From Glossina fuscipes (Eukaryota; Arthropoda; Insecta; Diptera; Glossinidae): a DNA stretch of 64,000 bases. This document shows positions 38,105 through 49,360 of the stretch, piece by piece. Below the pieces are notes generated by a model, which worked only from the letters and a program-made list of their open reading frames with translations, was not told the DNA's origin and did not search any database. The stretch is taken from NCBI RefSeq assembly GCF_014805625.2, contig NW_023998417.1:2256032-2320031 (forward strand), read 5' to 3'. The position numbers and the translations under genes are program-made. The first letter of the stretch is position 1. The number at the start of each line of letters is the position of its first letter.

Positions 38105-38475
38105 AATCGTATGAATTGAATGAAGTGTTAGTTAAGTGTTAATCACAATCAACAAAACTAAAGTGGACGCCACTTAGCATTTGGTAATTGAATGAGAAGC
38201 TTAAATACCGATTCAACACTTGTCAAACACAAACAAATACTGAAATGCATTAAAGCTAATTAATTTTGCAAAATCAAAGTCCCTCGCAAACAAACGAGTA
38301 TATATCGCATCACTTTTAGAGAAAGAGAGATTTTATCTACGCTGAAAATGGAAAATGGAAAATTAGCAAAACATTAAGAATTTAAATGTTTTCTCAAATT
38401 CACGTATGCAAGGATGACTATAGAACGAAATGAATAGTCCAGTCACTAAAATAGACTATAGAAACGTCTACATGC

Positions 38476-38507
<32 letters not shown>
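38476..38507. repeat. (TA)n microsatellite
   Basis: An uninterrupted TA run of about 15 units. Confidence 0.85.
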
Positions 38508-38511
<4 letters not shown>

Positions 38512-39003
38512 GCATGCCTCTCAATGATAAATTTAACTGTGGAAATCGCTTCTCAAATTTATACGCAAACTTTCCAACAAACATATAACAAAGAGAAGGC
38601 AGAGTTAGTAAATTTTGTGAAGTTATATACCAATATTGTTTATCTACAAATGGATTTACATTGGCTCAGACCGATGGAGACGCATATGTAAAAACCAACG
38701 TTAATGACTATAAAAGAATTTAAAAAGATATTGAAGCAAAATTTTGGGACATACACGATGTGATACTCTGATCGCAAAAGTGGTTGGTTACTTTACAGCG
38801 GCAAATGTTCTTCCTAGGCTGTCACATAAGGCCAAATCACGGTATACTATCCTTCTGAAGACCTTTCTTGAAGCTTAAAGCGTTTAAAGTTAAACATTAA
38901 AAATATCGTATGGGTTTTTAATTATTTCATTGCCTCGATATCTATTTAGCTTTAATTTTTGTACGATGCCCATGTATATCTTGATCTTGACCTCGATCTC
39001 GGT

Positions 39004-39019
39004 TTCTCTCTCTCGCTCC

Positions 39020-39079
<60 letters not shown>

Positions 39080-39160
39080 TTCTCTTTCTCTTTCTCTCTC
39101 TGTCTCCCTCTCTCTCTGTCTCCCTCTCTCTCTGTCTCCCTCTCTCTCTCCCTCTCTCTT
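39004..39160. repeat. (TC)n / TTTCTC low-complexity tract
   Basis: A pyrimidine strand of about 157 bases. It ends in three near-identical units of TCTCTCTCTGTCTCCC. The overlapping Ser/Leu- or Arg/Glu-rich frames on both strands are artefacts of this tract. Mirror-repeat polypyrimidine runs of this kind can adopt triplex structure. Confidence 0.85.
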
Positions 39161-41045
39161 TAATGTCGTCTATTGCCAAAAAAATCCATTAACAAGTTAC
39201 TAAAGTAACATCCGATCCTTCGAATCATACATATAACACAACAAGCGTTATATAACAGGCATGTTCTGAATCTGCTGTGGTGTGGTTATATAAAGTAGTA
39301 GCATTGGTAGAGACGTTTCCAACTTTTTGTTGCTTTTCGCTTACTGAACTGTCAATCTTGTTATACGGAAGACCAATCCCAGCTCTACTCTAAGAAAGAA
39401 CGGGAAGATACTTGTGAACAGCTAACAAACGACTAACAATAAAACTTTTCCTTAAGCAAGTTACCGTATCGTCCAGAAATAAATTTTTTTTTAGTAAAGT
39501 TTTCATGTAAAGTCTAGAGTCTTAGTTAGCTAATTTTGTATCACGTAAAAATTTTATTCTTTATATATCCGCCTTTCTTTCATCGTTCCTTCGGTTGCCT
39601 ACTCATTCCCGATGCACCTCGAAACAAAAGGAAAGCAAGCTATACACCAAACACTGTCGAATGCAACCTATAGTCTTCTAGGGGATATAATTTAAAATCT
39701 TTCTGTTGCTTCCTTTGCAATTGCGACTGATGAACTTGCCTAACTTGGGGAAATTATCCAAAAAGTGTTTTTCGATCATAAAAAATAGCTCTTTACCATC
39801 ATCCATCCCATTAAGCATACAAACGAAAATACTTGACTTATGCGATCGAGGCAAATGTTTTATAATCTTTTCGTGCCAACATAAAAAAATGCTAGAAGAA
39901 AGAGCAGATTACCCCTGCTGAAGACCATCTGTACGGACAATTTGCGCTACATACCGTTATGTTAAACTATGAATTGTTATTGTAATTAAATTTTGTAAAC
40001 AAATAAGCATCTAAATGTAATCGTAACCCTATTTATAGTTACAAGATATTAATAGCGTCTGTAAAGCCGTTCTCTCTAAAATCTATTGAATATTGTCGTC
40101 TATTTTTTCATAGAGTAAAAATTAATATTTTGTTGATGCAAAGTATCATTTTAGAAATAATTTCTCCTCTAACCAACAACAAGTACATCAAACAAGCCTA
40201 GCAAAGCGATAAATATCAAAGCAAAATTTTTGAAAAAAAAAAAAAAATACTTGCGGGGATTTAATATGTCGGCTATTATGTGCACGGTATGCGTGCACCA
40301 AAACGATGCATTCATGCTCGTACGTTGTAGAGGAAAAAAATTTTTGATTTTGATTAAAAAAAAAAAAGAAAGATTTTCCTTTTAATGTTTTTTTTTTTTG
40401 CACGACAACTCTTTACGGGCCGTTAATTTTTTGCAAACTTGCAATAGAATATATTTGTCAAACGTTTAATAAATCATATATGCTCTACCATAACGGCTTA
40501 AGGGATGGTCATGCAAATATCATCCTCACATCATAGTGGAAGCATAATGGCCCAGGGCGAAAGTGTGCATCATCTGAAAGCAGTTTTGAGTGAAAAAGCT
40601 CCCGTACGGCATGGTGCGGCTTGTTCCTAAGACGCTATTCGCAGAAGGAGGAGGGAATTTGCACTAGGCCACCATTAGAAAGGCGCTCAGTACTGCACTA
40701 CGATAAGTTCGACATATGCCTATCGCCGTCTTTTTTATTTCACCTGCGTAATTGTCGCTTCAAGGCTTTTATTTCCCTTTTTGATTACGCCGATCCTTAT
40801 AAGCTAGTGTAGAGACCTTTGAAGCATGAAAGATATTGAATCATTAAAGCAAGATTCAAGGGCATTAAAGTCTTATTAACGGCAATCGAGTCCACCTTTT
40901 TGCTCACCTTTGCATACAGCGTCGGTTAGAGCCACTATGTCCCCTCATCTAGGAAGACATGAATTTCTTAAGTTGACTGTGGAAGGCTAAGTGCCATACC
41001 TATCGTTTCGATTTTCTAAACGGATCACAATATTTATTCCGCAGC
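39161..41045. other. Unassigned spacer
   Basis: No gene is supported. 40490-41040 is less AT-rich, with scraps such as GSIMAQG on the plus strand that are too short to assign to a Tc1-like transposase. Confidence 0.45.
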
Positions 41046-41165
41046 TTAGGACCTCAGTAATAACTGCAGATATAAGACTGTCTCTAATTCACGTTTGGCG
41101 TCGTTAAAAGCATCTTCGAACGCTTTCAGGTTATCACCGCGTGTTAAAGCACTGATAACTGACGA
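41046..41165 (-). pseudogene. Possible retroelement RNase H remnant
   Basis: A 39-codon stretch on the minus strand includes DNLKAFEDAFNDAKRELETV. It resembles the AFNDxKRAL helix at the start of Ty3/gypsy RNase H domains. It is preceded by TTTTTCAG and ends at a TAA, with no continuation in any frame. It could instead be an isolated exon or chance. Confidence 0.25.
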
Positions 41166-42103
41166 CTGAAAAATGTTTAAAAACGCACAATAAATTTTTG
41201 AAATCTCTTCTTCTTCTTCTTCTTCTGCAAATTAGCAAAGTAAGAACCGAAGATTCGCAACGTTATGTAAAAAAGGTACATTGCGGGCACAAAGTTCTTT
41301 GTTTGAACAAAACTCAAAGCTCATAAATTACTTGAACGTAGATGGACGCAGATGTATACGTAAATGTTATGCACGTTTCAAATTAATTATCTTGTTTTAT
41401 TTTATATCACGACTTTTGAAGAAATTAGTATTCGGTTATCTTCTTCTTCTTCAAAGGATTGCAAGATAATACAGCGTAGAGTAGTGGTAATTTTGTAGTG
41501 TTCAAAGTGATAAAGTGCGTGTGTATGGAAGTTTTTTATGAAAATTGATGAGTGCCTGAAAGAGCAAATTTATAATCTGACTCTAAATATTTATATGGCA
41601 GACAGACAATTTGCAAAGTGCGGAATGACGAAAAAAATTGGATTTTTTTTATTTTTTTTTTTTTGAAAAATCCCTCAGTAGAATTGAATAAAATTACTTA
41701 CCATTAACAATGCGACCTATAAATAAAAAACACATTTTATTCTTAAGGGAAATGCAATAAGACATGTCAATGCGAGATAGTATATGTTTCTGAGGACACA
41801 ATAACCCAACAGCTTAACTATGCTAGGCTGCTAAAACGTTATAGCTCCATGGCTATGTTTCCTAATCCGCTGATAGATGTTCTTAGCAAGTGTTTATGTT
41901 CATTGAAAAGAATTTTGAAAAAAAAATAAGGTTGGCGTCACTGTGACGACCACTGAATGCGTATGCGGCTAAGAGCGATTCGCAAGGTGTCGATGTGACT
42001 GCCTCTGGCAAGAAGACAACAATAAGAAATTAAAAGTTTGGTATAAAGTTTTTATGTTTTGTCATTTTCTTTGTCGTCTCGCAGCACGCAAAGAACAAAA
42101 GCT

Positions 42104-42134
42104 ACTGCGTAAATGCGTCTTTGACAGACGCAGT
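42104..42134. other. Small competing hairpins
   Basis: ACTGCGT (42104-42110) can pair with ACGCAGT (42128-42134). TGCGTCT (42114-42120) can pair with AGACGCA (42126-42132). The two stems share bases and exclude each other. No nearby gene gives it a role. Confidence 0.4.
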
Positions 42135-44608
42135 AAAAAAATTGAACTTTCGAGGATTTAGGACAAATATTAAACATGGCGGAACATTCTCATGACCCCA
42201 CTATTCCAGACTAATCGCGCCTAACACATTTTTAAATGAGTTTTTATCGAAGTCCGGTTTTTCATGTCCATTTTCACACCAAATTTTCGTCCCATCTTTT
42301 TCCCATTTTTCCTTAACATTTGAATCCAAAATCAAGTGTGACTGCACTTTCTACTCATTATTATACTATTCCTGACATTCTGTATATATTGACTAAGAGA
42401 ATTTAAGTTTGCCGATTTATTACAGGAGTTTCGTATGAACATCCACGTAACTCTCAGTCTTCTGCACTTGCTTTACTTACTTTGCTTATTCAAGAAAGGA
42501 GTCATTCAACTCACGAATTTTCCCATGTTGATCTTTTTCGATCAACGACAACAGGAAATGGCAGTCGCCAAAAATCTCTTTCCTGTTCATCAGCATAGTC
42601 AATATATATTTTACAGTTGGTGAACCTTTCCTATGATTACATACGTACCTACTACGCTACTATACACAAGATAATAACTGGATAATGAAATTTTTCCCTT
42701 TTTTACAAGTATGTGAGGATAAAAGCATATGTCCTCCCAATACATACCACATTAAAATGCTTTTGGTTAGTATTTAATTTATGGTAAAAATTAAGTTTCT
42801 TAAAAATGTTTATTAGTTCGTCTTCAATCCTTATCCCATTCATATGTCACTTAGTTGATCGGAATACTGAAACAAACTATGTTCATACTATGGTCATGAC
42901 GTCATATATAGCCAAATAGTAACTCGAGTTGAAAACTCTTTTGATTTGGTTGAATGAGCAAATCGCAGCAACCCAATTGCTTTTGGCACTATATGTACAA
43001 ATATTCATTTATAGATATTTCCCTATAAATTTATATATATATATATATATATATATAGCTTAAAATACGCGTGTTCGTAAATTCAATTGCCGACCGTAGT
43101 TAATGAAATCCTGTTGGCTCGCTTTTGTGCATAGCGCAACGTTATGCGTTTGCTTTCCGTTCTTCCGCCGCGAACGTTGCCGGTTAACTAAGACTGTCAG
43201 ACGGTTCGTCCATTGAGCTTTTTGCATCGAAGACATGGTATGTCCACAAACACAAGCAAAGTAAATTGGGAGCAAAATAATTTCGAACCAAGATCTCTGT
43301 AACATAAAACCTGAGACAAACACTACTGTTGTTAAGATTAGTTTAAAATATTTTAGAAATAAATTGAAAGCTGAAAACTTAGTCTCAAAGGTCCAACTAG
43401 TAATACTGGTCAACAATTGGAAAAAAAAAGTTTTGTAACTGTTTTGTGTAATAATTGGTTGAGATGAAGTATATCCAAGATTCGTAGCGAAACGCTTATG
43501 GTGCGGTTTTCGATTTCTTTTTTTTTTTTTTTTTCTTTTTGCTTCAGTCGCCGTAAGTAAAAACACTACGAATTTTATAGGCTATAAATGTCATGGCAGA
43601 TTTAACACTTGAAGTGTTAAATAAAATTGATGTGTTTTAGAAAAAGTTGGCATATTGAGAATGTTACAGAGTCGAATGTAACACGCATATGGCCAGTGGT
43701 CAAAGGAAGGTAATTGAAAAAAAAAAAAAATATATATGTATATATATATATATATATATATACGTATATATATATAGAGGCGATCGGTTTCGCTCTATGA
43801 AATTGGATTTTTTTTCTTTTTTTTTTTTTTGTTATGTTAGTTTCTGCGCATCAATATATTGAAAGTTTTATTTAATATTTAAGCTTAATAGCGAAGATAG
43901 CGCCAGTTATTATATATTGAATGACACGAATATACAAACTTTCATCTCTTAAACGTTCCAGTCTTTTTCAATTTCATTTTATTCTGAATCTTACTCATAA
44001 TCATATTTCATCATCACATTAAAGTGAAATTCTTTAGAAATGTAATAAAAAAAGATGCACAAAATTAATAAAGTCACCAAAATCCCATTAAATATCATAT
44101 GCACTAGACATCTGTTGGCCGCTTGTTTTGTCAGTGATTGACTAGATTTTGATTTTAATGTTCAAATGAATAATATACGAATGTATTACGTGTGTGTTTG
44201 ATGGTTTTTCAAATTTGAATAAAAATGAAAATTATTTTGCATATGAAATATGAACGCAAGATAATCATTTTAACTAGAAATGATTCTTTATTGATTCGTA
44301 CACTTTCATAAACAGATTGTTTCGCTTTTTAAAATAATGCGTAATGGAAAAAAACTTTGCCTTGCAATAGTAAAATGTGATATCATTAAGTGAAAAATTC
44401 AGTAACTCAAGCGTTAATTACTGAAAGCCTGTTTGTTACGCTCATGTCTCTATAGGGTCATATAAAGTACGAATGAGAGTGCGTGTGTACTCGTTTTTGC
44501 TTATATGTTTAATTTTTTTTTTTATTTTTGCTAAAACACAATCACCTAACTGATCAACCAAATGACTGATTAAAATTGTTTATTATGCAAAAAACGAACG
44601 GAATATCA
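42135..44608. other. Unassigned AT-rich spacer
   Basis: TA microsatellites lie at 43031-43057 and 43731-43777, with T runs near 43519-43534 and 43818-43830. The 168-residue minus-strand frame 43060-43566 has no ATG at its start and no family features. Confidence 0.5.
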
Positions 44609-44913
44609 TCAAGTAAGAAAATTATATTCGGCCATGATTGAATCTTTTATATCCATCACCGTTAACCATGTAGCCAAATCCTTCAAGCGATTTGCTCCAT
44701 TTTTAATACCAACTGTCGCCCAAGAACTTCCAATGTTTCTGTCAAATAGCTTGCGGCCAGGAGAATATTGAGAACACACATTACACAGATGGACAGACGG
44801 ACACGCCTAAATCGATTGAGAATTGAATGCTGATCATGAATGGGGTCTTTGATGCATTGAAATTATTTCGATAATACGAGTATACGCCTCATGTTTCGGT
44901 GATGGGTATAAAA
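44609..44913 (+). repeat. DINE-1-like dispersed repeat, most complete copy
   Basis: The left part reads AAGTAAGAAAATTATATTCGG, then CCATGATTGAATC. TTTTATATCCATCACCG (44645-44661) is the inverted counterpart of CGGTGATGGGTATAAAA (44897-44913), with one mismatch in 17. The core contains the ACACAGATGGACAGACGGAC (RGAC) track and ATGCTGATCATGAATGGGGT. Inverted ends near both borders plus a central GTCY repeat are the layout known for Drosophila DINE-1 (Helentron-type) elements; the assignment is inference. There is no coding capacity. Confidence 0.75.
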
Positions 44914-45527
44914 AAAGGCAACAAAGGGTCTTTCCTTTTACGTGACATTCAACCATCCATCGATCTATTATCCATAGGAAAATACCGATTCGCAATACAT
45001 TGGAAGCAATCTGTTAAGAAGTTATAGCCCATAGCGGTTTACTTAGCACTTTCGGCTTCCTCCGATTATAACCTTTTTTTGCTTAACGCGTCGCGCAGTT
45101 ACTATGACGAGCTTTGGATCGAACGAAAATGTGAAAGAGACGGCTCCAATTGAAAAGAGACGATTTTTACTGGCATGGTATGCAGAAAATGAGCCGAAAT
45201 GTAGAAAAAATGTATAGCCATCCATGGAGCATACTATGAATAAATCCTTTTTTATCATTTCTTTGAATTGAATGCATTTTCGCGAAAGAAAAAAAAAATT
45301 CGCATTTCATACTTGTACACTTATCTCACTTATGTTAACTCACTTTTAGGAATTCTACTAAATGCTTATTTAATTAATGTCCATTTTGTAAAACTCAACC
45401 AAATAAACCGCTTGTAAAGATTTATTCAACCATTATTATGGAATGATTGCGGTACAAACGAAAAACATTATTTTTACTGGAAACGATGATTTTACACTTT
45501 TTCTTAGCACACTTCGACAATATTATT

Positions 45528-45562
<35 letters not shown>

Positions 45563-46481
45563 ACTAATGCCTTTTTAATGCCTTATATACGCTTGAATGC
45601 TTTTAACTTTTTTTTTTTTGTTTGTTTTTTTATTTTTTTTTAATTTTTCTCTTTACAACAAGCATTTTGGTATTTATTTATTTAGTTTTTAGAAAAAGAC
45701 ATGTTTCTCTAGAGATAGGATAGGATAGGAAAGTTGTCGATATTGACATATATATGTTTGTATATCTTTTTGTGACAGAAGTAATATTTGTCAACAACTT
45801 CTTTACTAAAACATGTTAAGAGTTTTGTGCGGTAAATAAAACAAAAAGTTTTTACTCTCAACTTCAAGGGAAACTTGAAACTTGTCTATTTTAAATTAGT
45901 TTTTGTTAATTTGCGAAAGTGATCCGATATGTACTCGTGTCAAAATCCAGATTAATATCCGGTATAGTCCTATATATATTATATTTCTTCGTTATAGTTT
46001 TTTAACTGAAGACAATGCATATCTAAGTGGACCGAATATTATTCAGTACTTGATCTATGGAGTTTAAATCATGGTAGGGTGCTGTCACGGCATGCTAACT
46101 GTACATCCGATCGATAAGTGTTGCGTCTTTATTTACCGAAAATTCAATATATCTACAGCTGCGGGTTAGTTAGTAATTCAGGTATGACCTACTGCCAAAA
46201 GTCGCTAGGCTATCTGTTAGCCCACATAAAGGGCAATATAAAAAGTCTCCGCGGTTTGCTTTTTTTTATGCAAGTAGATGGCGTTGATGCCTTTATGCCG
46301 GAAGAAACTCATCTGATTGTCCTAAATGAACGTCTGCTTAAAGAGGTGATATTTCAACTTATATTTTTTGTCAAGATAGTTTTCTGATTCTTTGCTTGTG
46401 TAAAAAGTTTTATTGATCTGAAAGTGAGTAAAATAGCCAAAGAAATACGCTATGTGATAAATTGCCGAAGAATGCCGTGAA

Positions 46482-46670
46482 TAAACGAAGCATCGAAGCG
46501 CGGTTTATTCGATTCCGTTCCAAATATGCACCTCGCTCTGGTCAGCCAGTCACTGAAAAAGTCGATGAGTTCATGCATTCAAGCTGTCAGAAAATAGCGC
46601 GGGCACTAAACATCATTTGAAAAGAGCAGGCTACAAACAGAAGCTCAAAAGGAGTCCAAAAAACCGCGGA
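46482..46670 (+). pseudogene. Mariner-like transposase remnant
   Basis: The frame from 46484 reads KRSIEARFIRFRSKYAPRSG, then QPVTEKVDEFM and KIARALNI before a stop. A shifted frame continues HHLKRAGYKQKLKRSPKN. The first part matches the second helix-turn-helix region of mariner transposases (WF..FRSG..PRSGRP....D) and the second the HLKKAGYKKKLD segment. The segment between them is shortened, and neither the catalytic DDE/D part nor terminal repeats were found. It is dead. Confidence 0.75.
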
Positions 46671-47109
46671 GGCCTTTCATATCATCCCCATTATGTGGGG
46701 AAATTTTAAATTTTTTTGTGATTTTTCTTTGCTGCACTAAAAAAGTCAATCTCTGAGTATAAACAAACCATTGGACATTTCTCGATTTAAAGCTCGCTTT
46801 AATTTATCAAGTCTTTGCAACTCTTTTCTATCATCACTGCAAACTAAGTTATAAAGTATATCTATCTATATTTCATTAATGATGAATCTTTGGTGTTTTT
46901 ATTTTTTCACCGTTCCACTCAGGTGAAAGCAGTGAGGAAAGACGATTGAATGGGGAAGTAATAGTAGGGAGATAATAGTAGTGGATAAGTGTTACTCATA
47001 AAAACGACAAACCACTCACTAAAGTCTTGAGTAACCTCTACCCTATCCGTACTGACATTTGAAAGCGCGAAAACTTGTTTGGTATTGGCGATTCTTATCT
47101 ACACGACTA

Positions 47110-47250
47110 ATTATGCGGATTAATTTTTTTTAGTACTTAATTAAATTAAATACTTAATTAATTAAATTATTGTTATTAATTATTTAATTATTATTAATTA
47201 ATTAAATTAAATTAAATAATTAATTAAATTAAATAATTAATTAAATTATG
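47110..47250. repeat. TTAATTAAAT palindromic simple repeat
   Basis: About 140 bases made almost only of TTAATTAA, AAATTAAAT and ATTATT units, nearly free of G and C and rich in self-complementary 8-mers. It is likely to unwind or extrude easily; no gene adjoins it. Confidence 0.75.
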
Positions 47251-47896
47251 TAATTACTAAGCTATTGAATCTAATATTTAAAAACTTACCTTAGCAACTT
47301 AGTTGTTGGAGAAGGTAAATAAAAGCAAACGACTCATGTAGTATTTAGCCTGAAAGTAAAAATAATAAATAATCAATAATAAATGGAACATCCATCAAGT
47401 AAATATGTAAATGTTTAACAGTTTGAAAAGAATGAAAAGAATTTCTTAATTTTGAATTGACAACAGCTTGCCATACATTAAGGTCTTTAAATTTTGAGAA
47501 GCTTATGATACCTCATATAAGGTAAACAATTTTCCAAATCAAAACCTTTAGCTTTCATTAAAGAATATACTTTGAAATCTACTTTCAAGTATTTGAATTG
47601 ATGCTTGTTTTTTCTTTTTTATATTTTATTTTCAACCGATTAACTTTGAAACCGGATTTCCCATGACACTAAGCAAATGAAGCAACAGTTTATACTTGAA
47701 CTTTGCATTGCTTAAGAACTTATGTGCTATTAAAAAGTGAAAAAGCAAATAAAGTAAATTTACTTATACCTACAACATATAAATATTGATATGCTAAAAG
47801 GATATAATATTTACGTAAGATCAATAAAAGAAAAGCTGCAAAAATTCAAGAGTAAATACGACGTACAACATATATACTTAGCATTGTGTAAATAAA

Positions 47897-47934
<38 letters not shown>

Positions 47935-48294
47935 CCAAATAAACGAAATGAAGGCTTATGTGTCTTTTAATAGTTGTTATTAGTTGACTTAAAGGCATTC
48001 TTTTTTGCGATAAATTCGCTGACCTCGAATGATGAGCAGAGCTTGCACTTTTTCGATTGCATATAAGCAGTAATAAAATTATTATCTTTCCATAAAGGGT
48101 GTCCTTTATCAATCAATCAATTTTATATAGATAATGTGTGAAAATTATCATTGTAGCAAACCAATAATTAGCATAACTCCCGTCAATTTCATTGTCATCT
48201 GCGAAGAGTCAAACTATTCGCATTTTATCACGCACACAGTTACACAGTTTACATCTCCGTAACTTAATTCAATTTATTGTTTCCTTTTCAAATT

Positions 48295-48755
48295 TGGAGT
48301 AGAACAAATAAGAAAATTGTCTTCGGCTATGATAAACTTTTTATACTTTTATGTACCGGTATCCTAATAAAGACTAAAGAAAAAGCAAAAAAACTAAATT
48401 TTCATAGTTTGTACTACTATTGGAAGGGCATGGTTGATTTTTACATGTACAATGAGGACAAATCATGAAAAGCCACGATGTACTCGGTTTTTACTAGATA
48501 AGCTTGTGGACCCGTCTTTTGCAAATTTGTGGGCGATATCTTCATCTTTACGGACAAGGGAACGTTTACCACAAATACTACACAGTTTCGCAGATGGGCA
48601 AATGGACATTCGGGCAAATGGACAGACTGACAAATGGATAGACGGACAAATGAACACGCGGACAAATGGACAAACGGACAAATTGACAGACGGACAAGCT
48701 TAAATTTCGATTTCGAATTTGATGCTGATCATAATTATATATTTATGGGCTAACA
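48295..48755 (+). repeat. DINE-1-like dispersed repeat, long left-and-core copy
   Basis: Begins AAGAAAATTGTCTTCGGCTATG. It then has AAAGAAAAAGCAAAAAAACTAAATTTTCAT (also at 31360-31390), GCGATATCTTCATCTTTACGG..GGGAACGTTTACCACAAATACT, a long RGAC/AAATGGAC track at 48595-48700, and GATGCTGATCATAATTATAT. The right terminus is lost. Frames 48434-48703 on both strands are translations of the track. Confidence 0.65.
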
Positions 48756-49169
48756 AGCCAAACCTACCCCCCTCTCCCCTTCCTGTTTAATAACTTTATT
48801 ACACTGGCTTCAGTTATTGACGAATTATCAATTATGCGGCAACTTTCTGACTCAAACTTGTTCTCCATGATCTCACATGGTCTTTGGCATTTAGTCAATG
48901 AACCGACAGTTGAAAAACAAATCAATTTCGAGTTCTACTAATCAAGAACAGATATTTTTGACAGGTTGCTGCAAAGCGTTTTTTTTTTTGTGCTACAAAA
49001 CGAGGCTGATAACTGATAACTGACAACTGAGGGCTGTTTCCGAATATTTTTTACCCACCGTCTTCATATTAAAAACAATCTCAAAGCAAAAGGAAAATTT
49101 TAAATTTCGAAATTTTATAAAATTAATAATAAATACTTTTCCCAGATTCGAAGAATACTACCATACTTT

Positions 49170-49360
49170 AATTTTTGTAGTCGGGAAGATGTCTACCGCG
49201 GATAAATAAGTGGACGGATCGACCGACAAATGCCGAAGGAGCAGATAAGCAAGCATAAGATGCATAAGGTCCCCGCAGTTTCCTTCTGGATGTGAAAAAC
49301 GATTTAACAAAATTAATATGTCCCCCCAATCTCTGAGTGTTGGGTACAAAAAAAAAAAAC
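49170..49360 (+). repeat. DINE-1-like dispersed repeat, right half
   Basis: A GTGGACGGATCGACCGACAA track is followed by GGTCCCCGCAGTTTCCTTCTGGATGTG, AACGATTTAACAAAATTAATATGTCC and a TGTTGGGTACAAAAAA end. The block order matches 317-470. Confidence 0.6.

Noticed and set aside
38930..39192. Ser/Leu-rich and Arg/Glu-rich frames on both strands
   Set aside because: They are translations of the (TC)n tract in several frames.
40490..40810. Possible Tc1-like transposase piece (GSIMAQG)
   Set aside because: The match is only a few residues long, and the expected neighbouring catalytic motif is absent in every frame.
43060..43566. 168-residue minus-strand open frame
   Set aside because: Its first codon is GTG, not ATG, the first part comes from a T run read as Lys codons, and no domain, signal peptide or splice-supported structure is visible.
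46118..46387. 89-residue plus-strand open frame before the mariner remnant
   Set aside because: It begins at TTG, shows no transposase motif and no other family feature.
48434..48703. Thr/Asp/Gly-rich and Cys/Pro/Ser-rich frames on both strands
   Set aside because: They translate the RGAC tetranucleotide track of a dispersed repeat.
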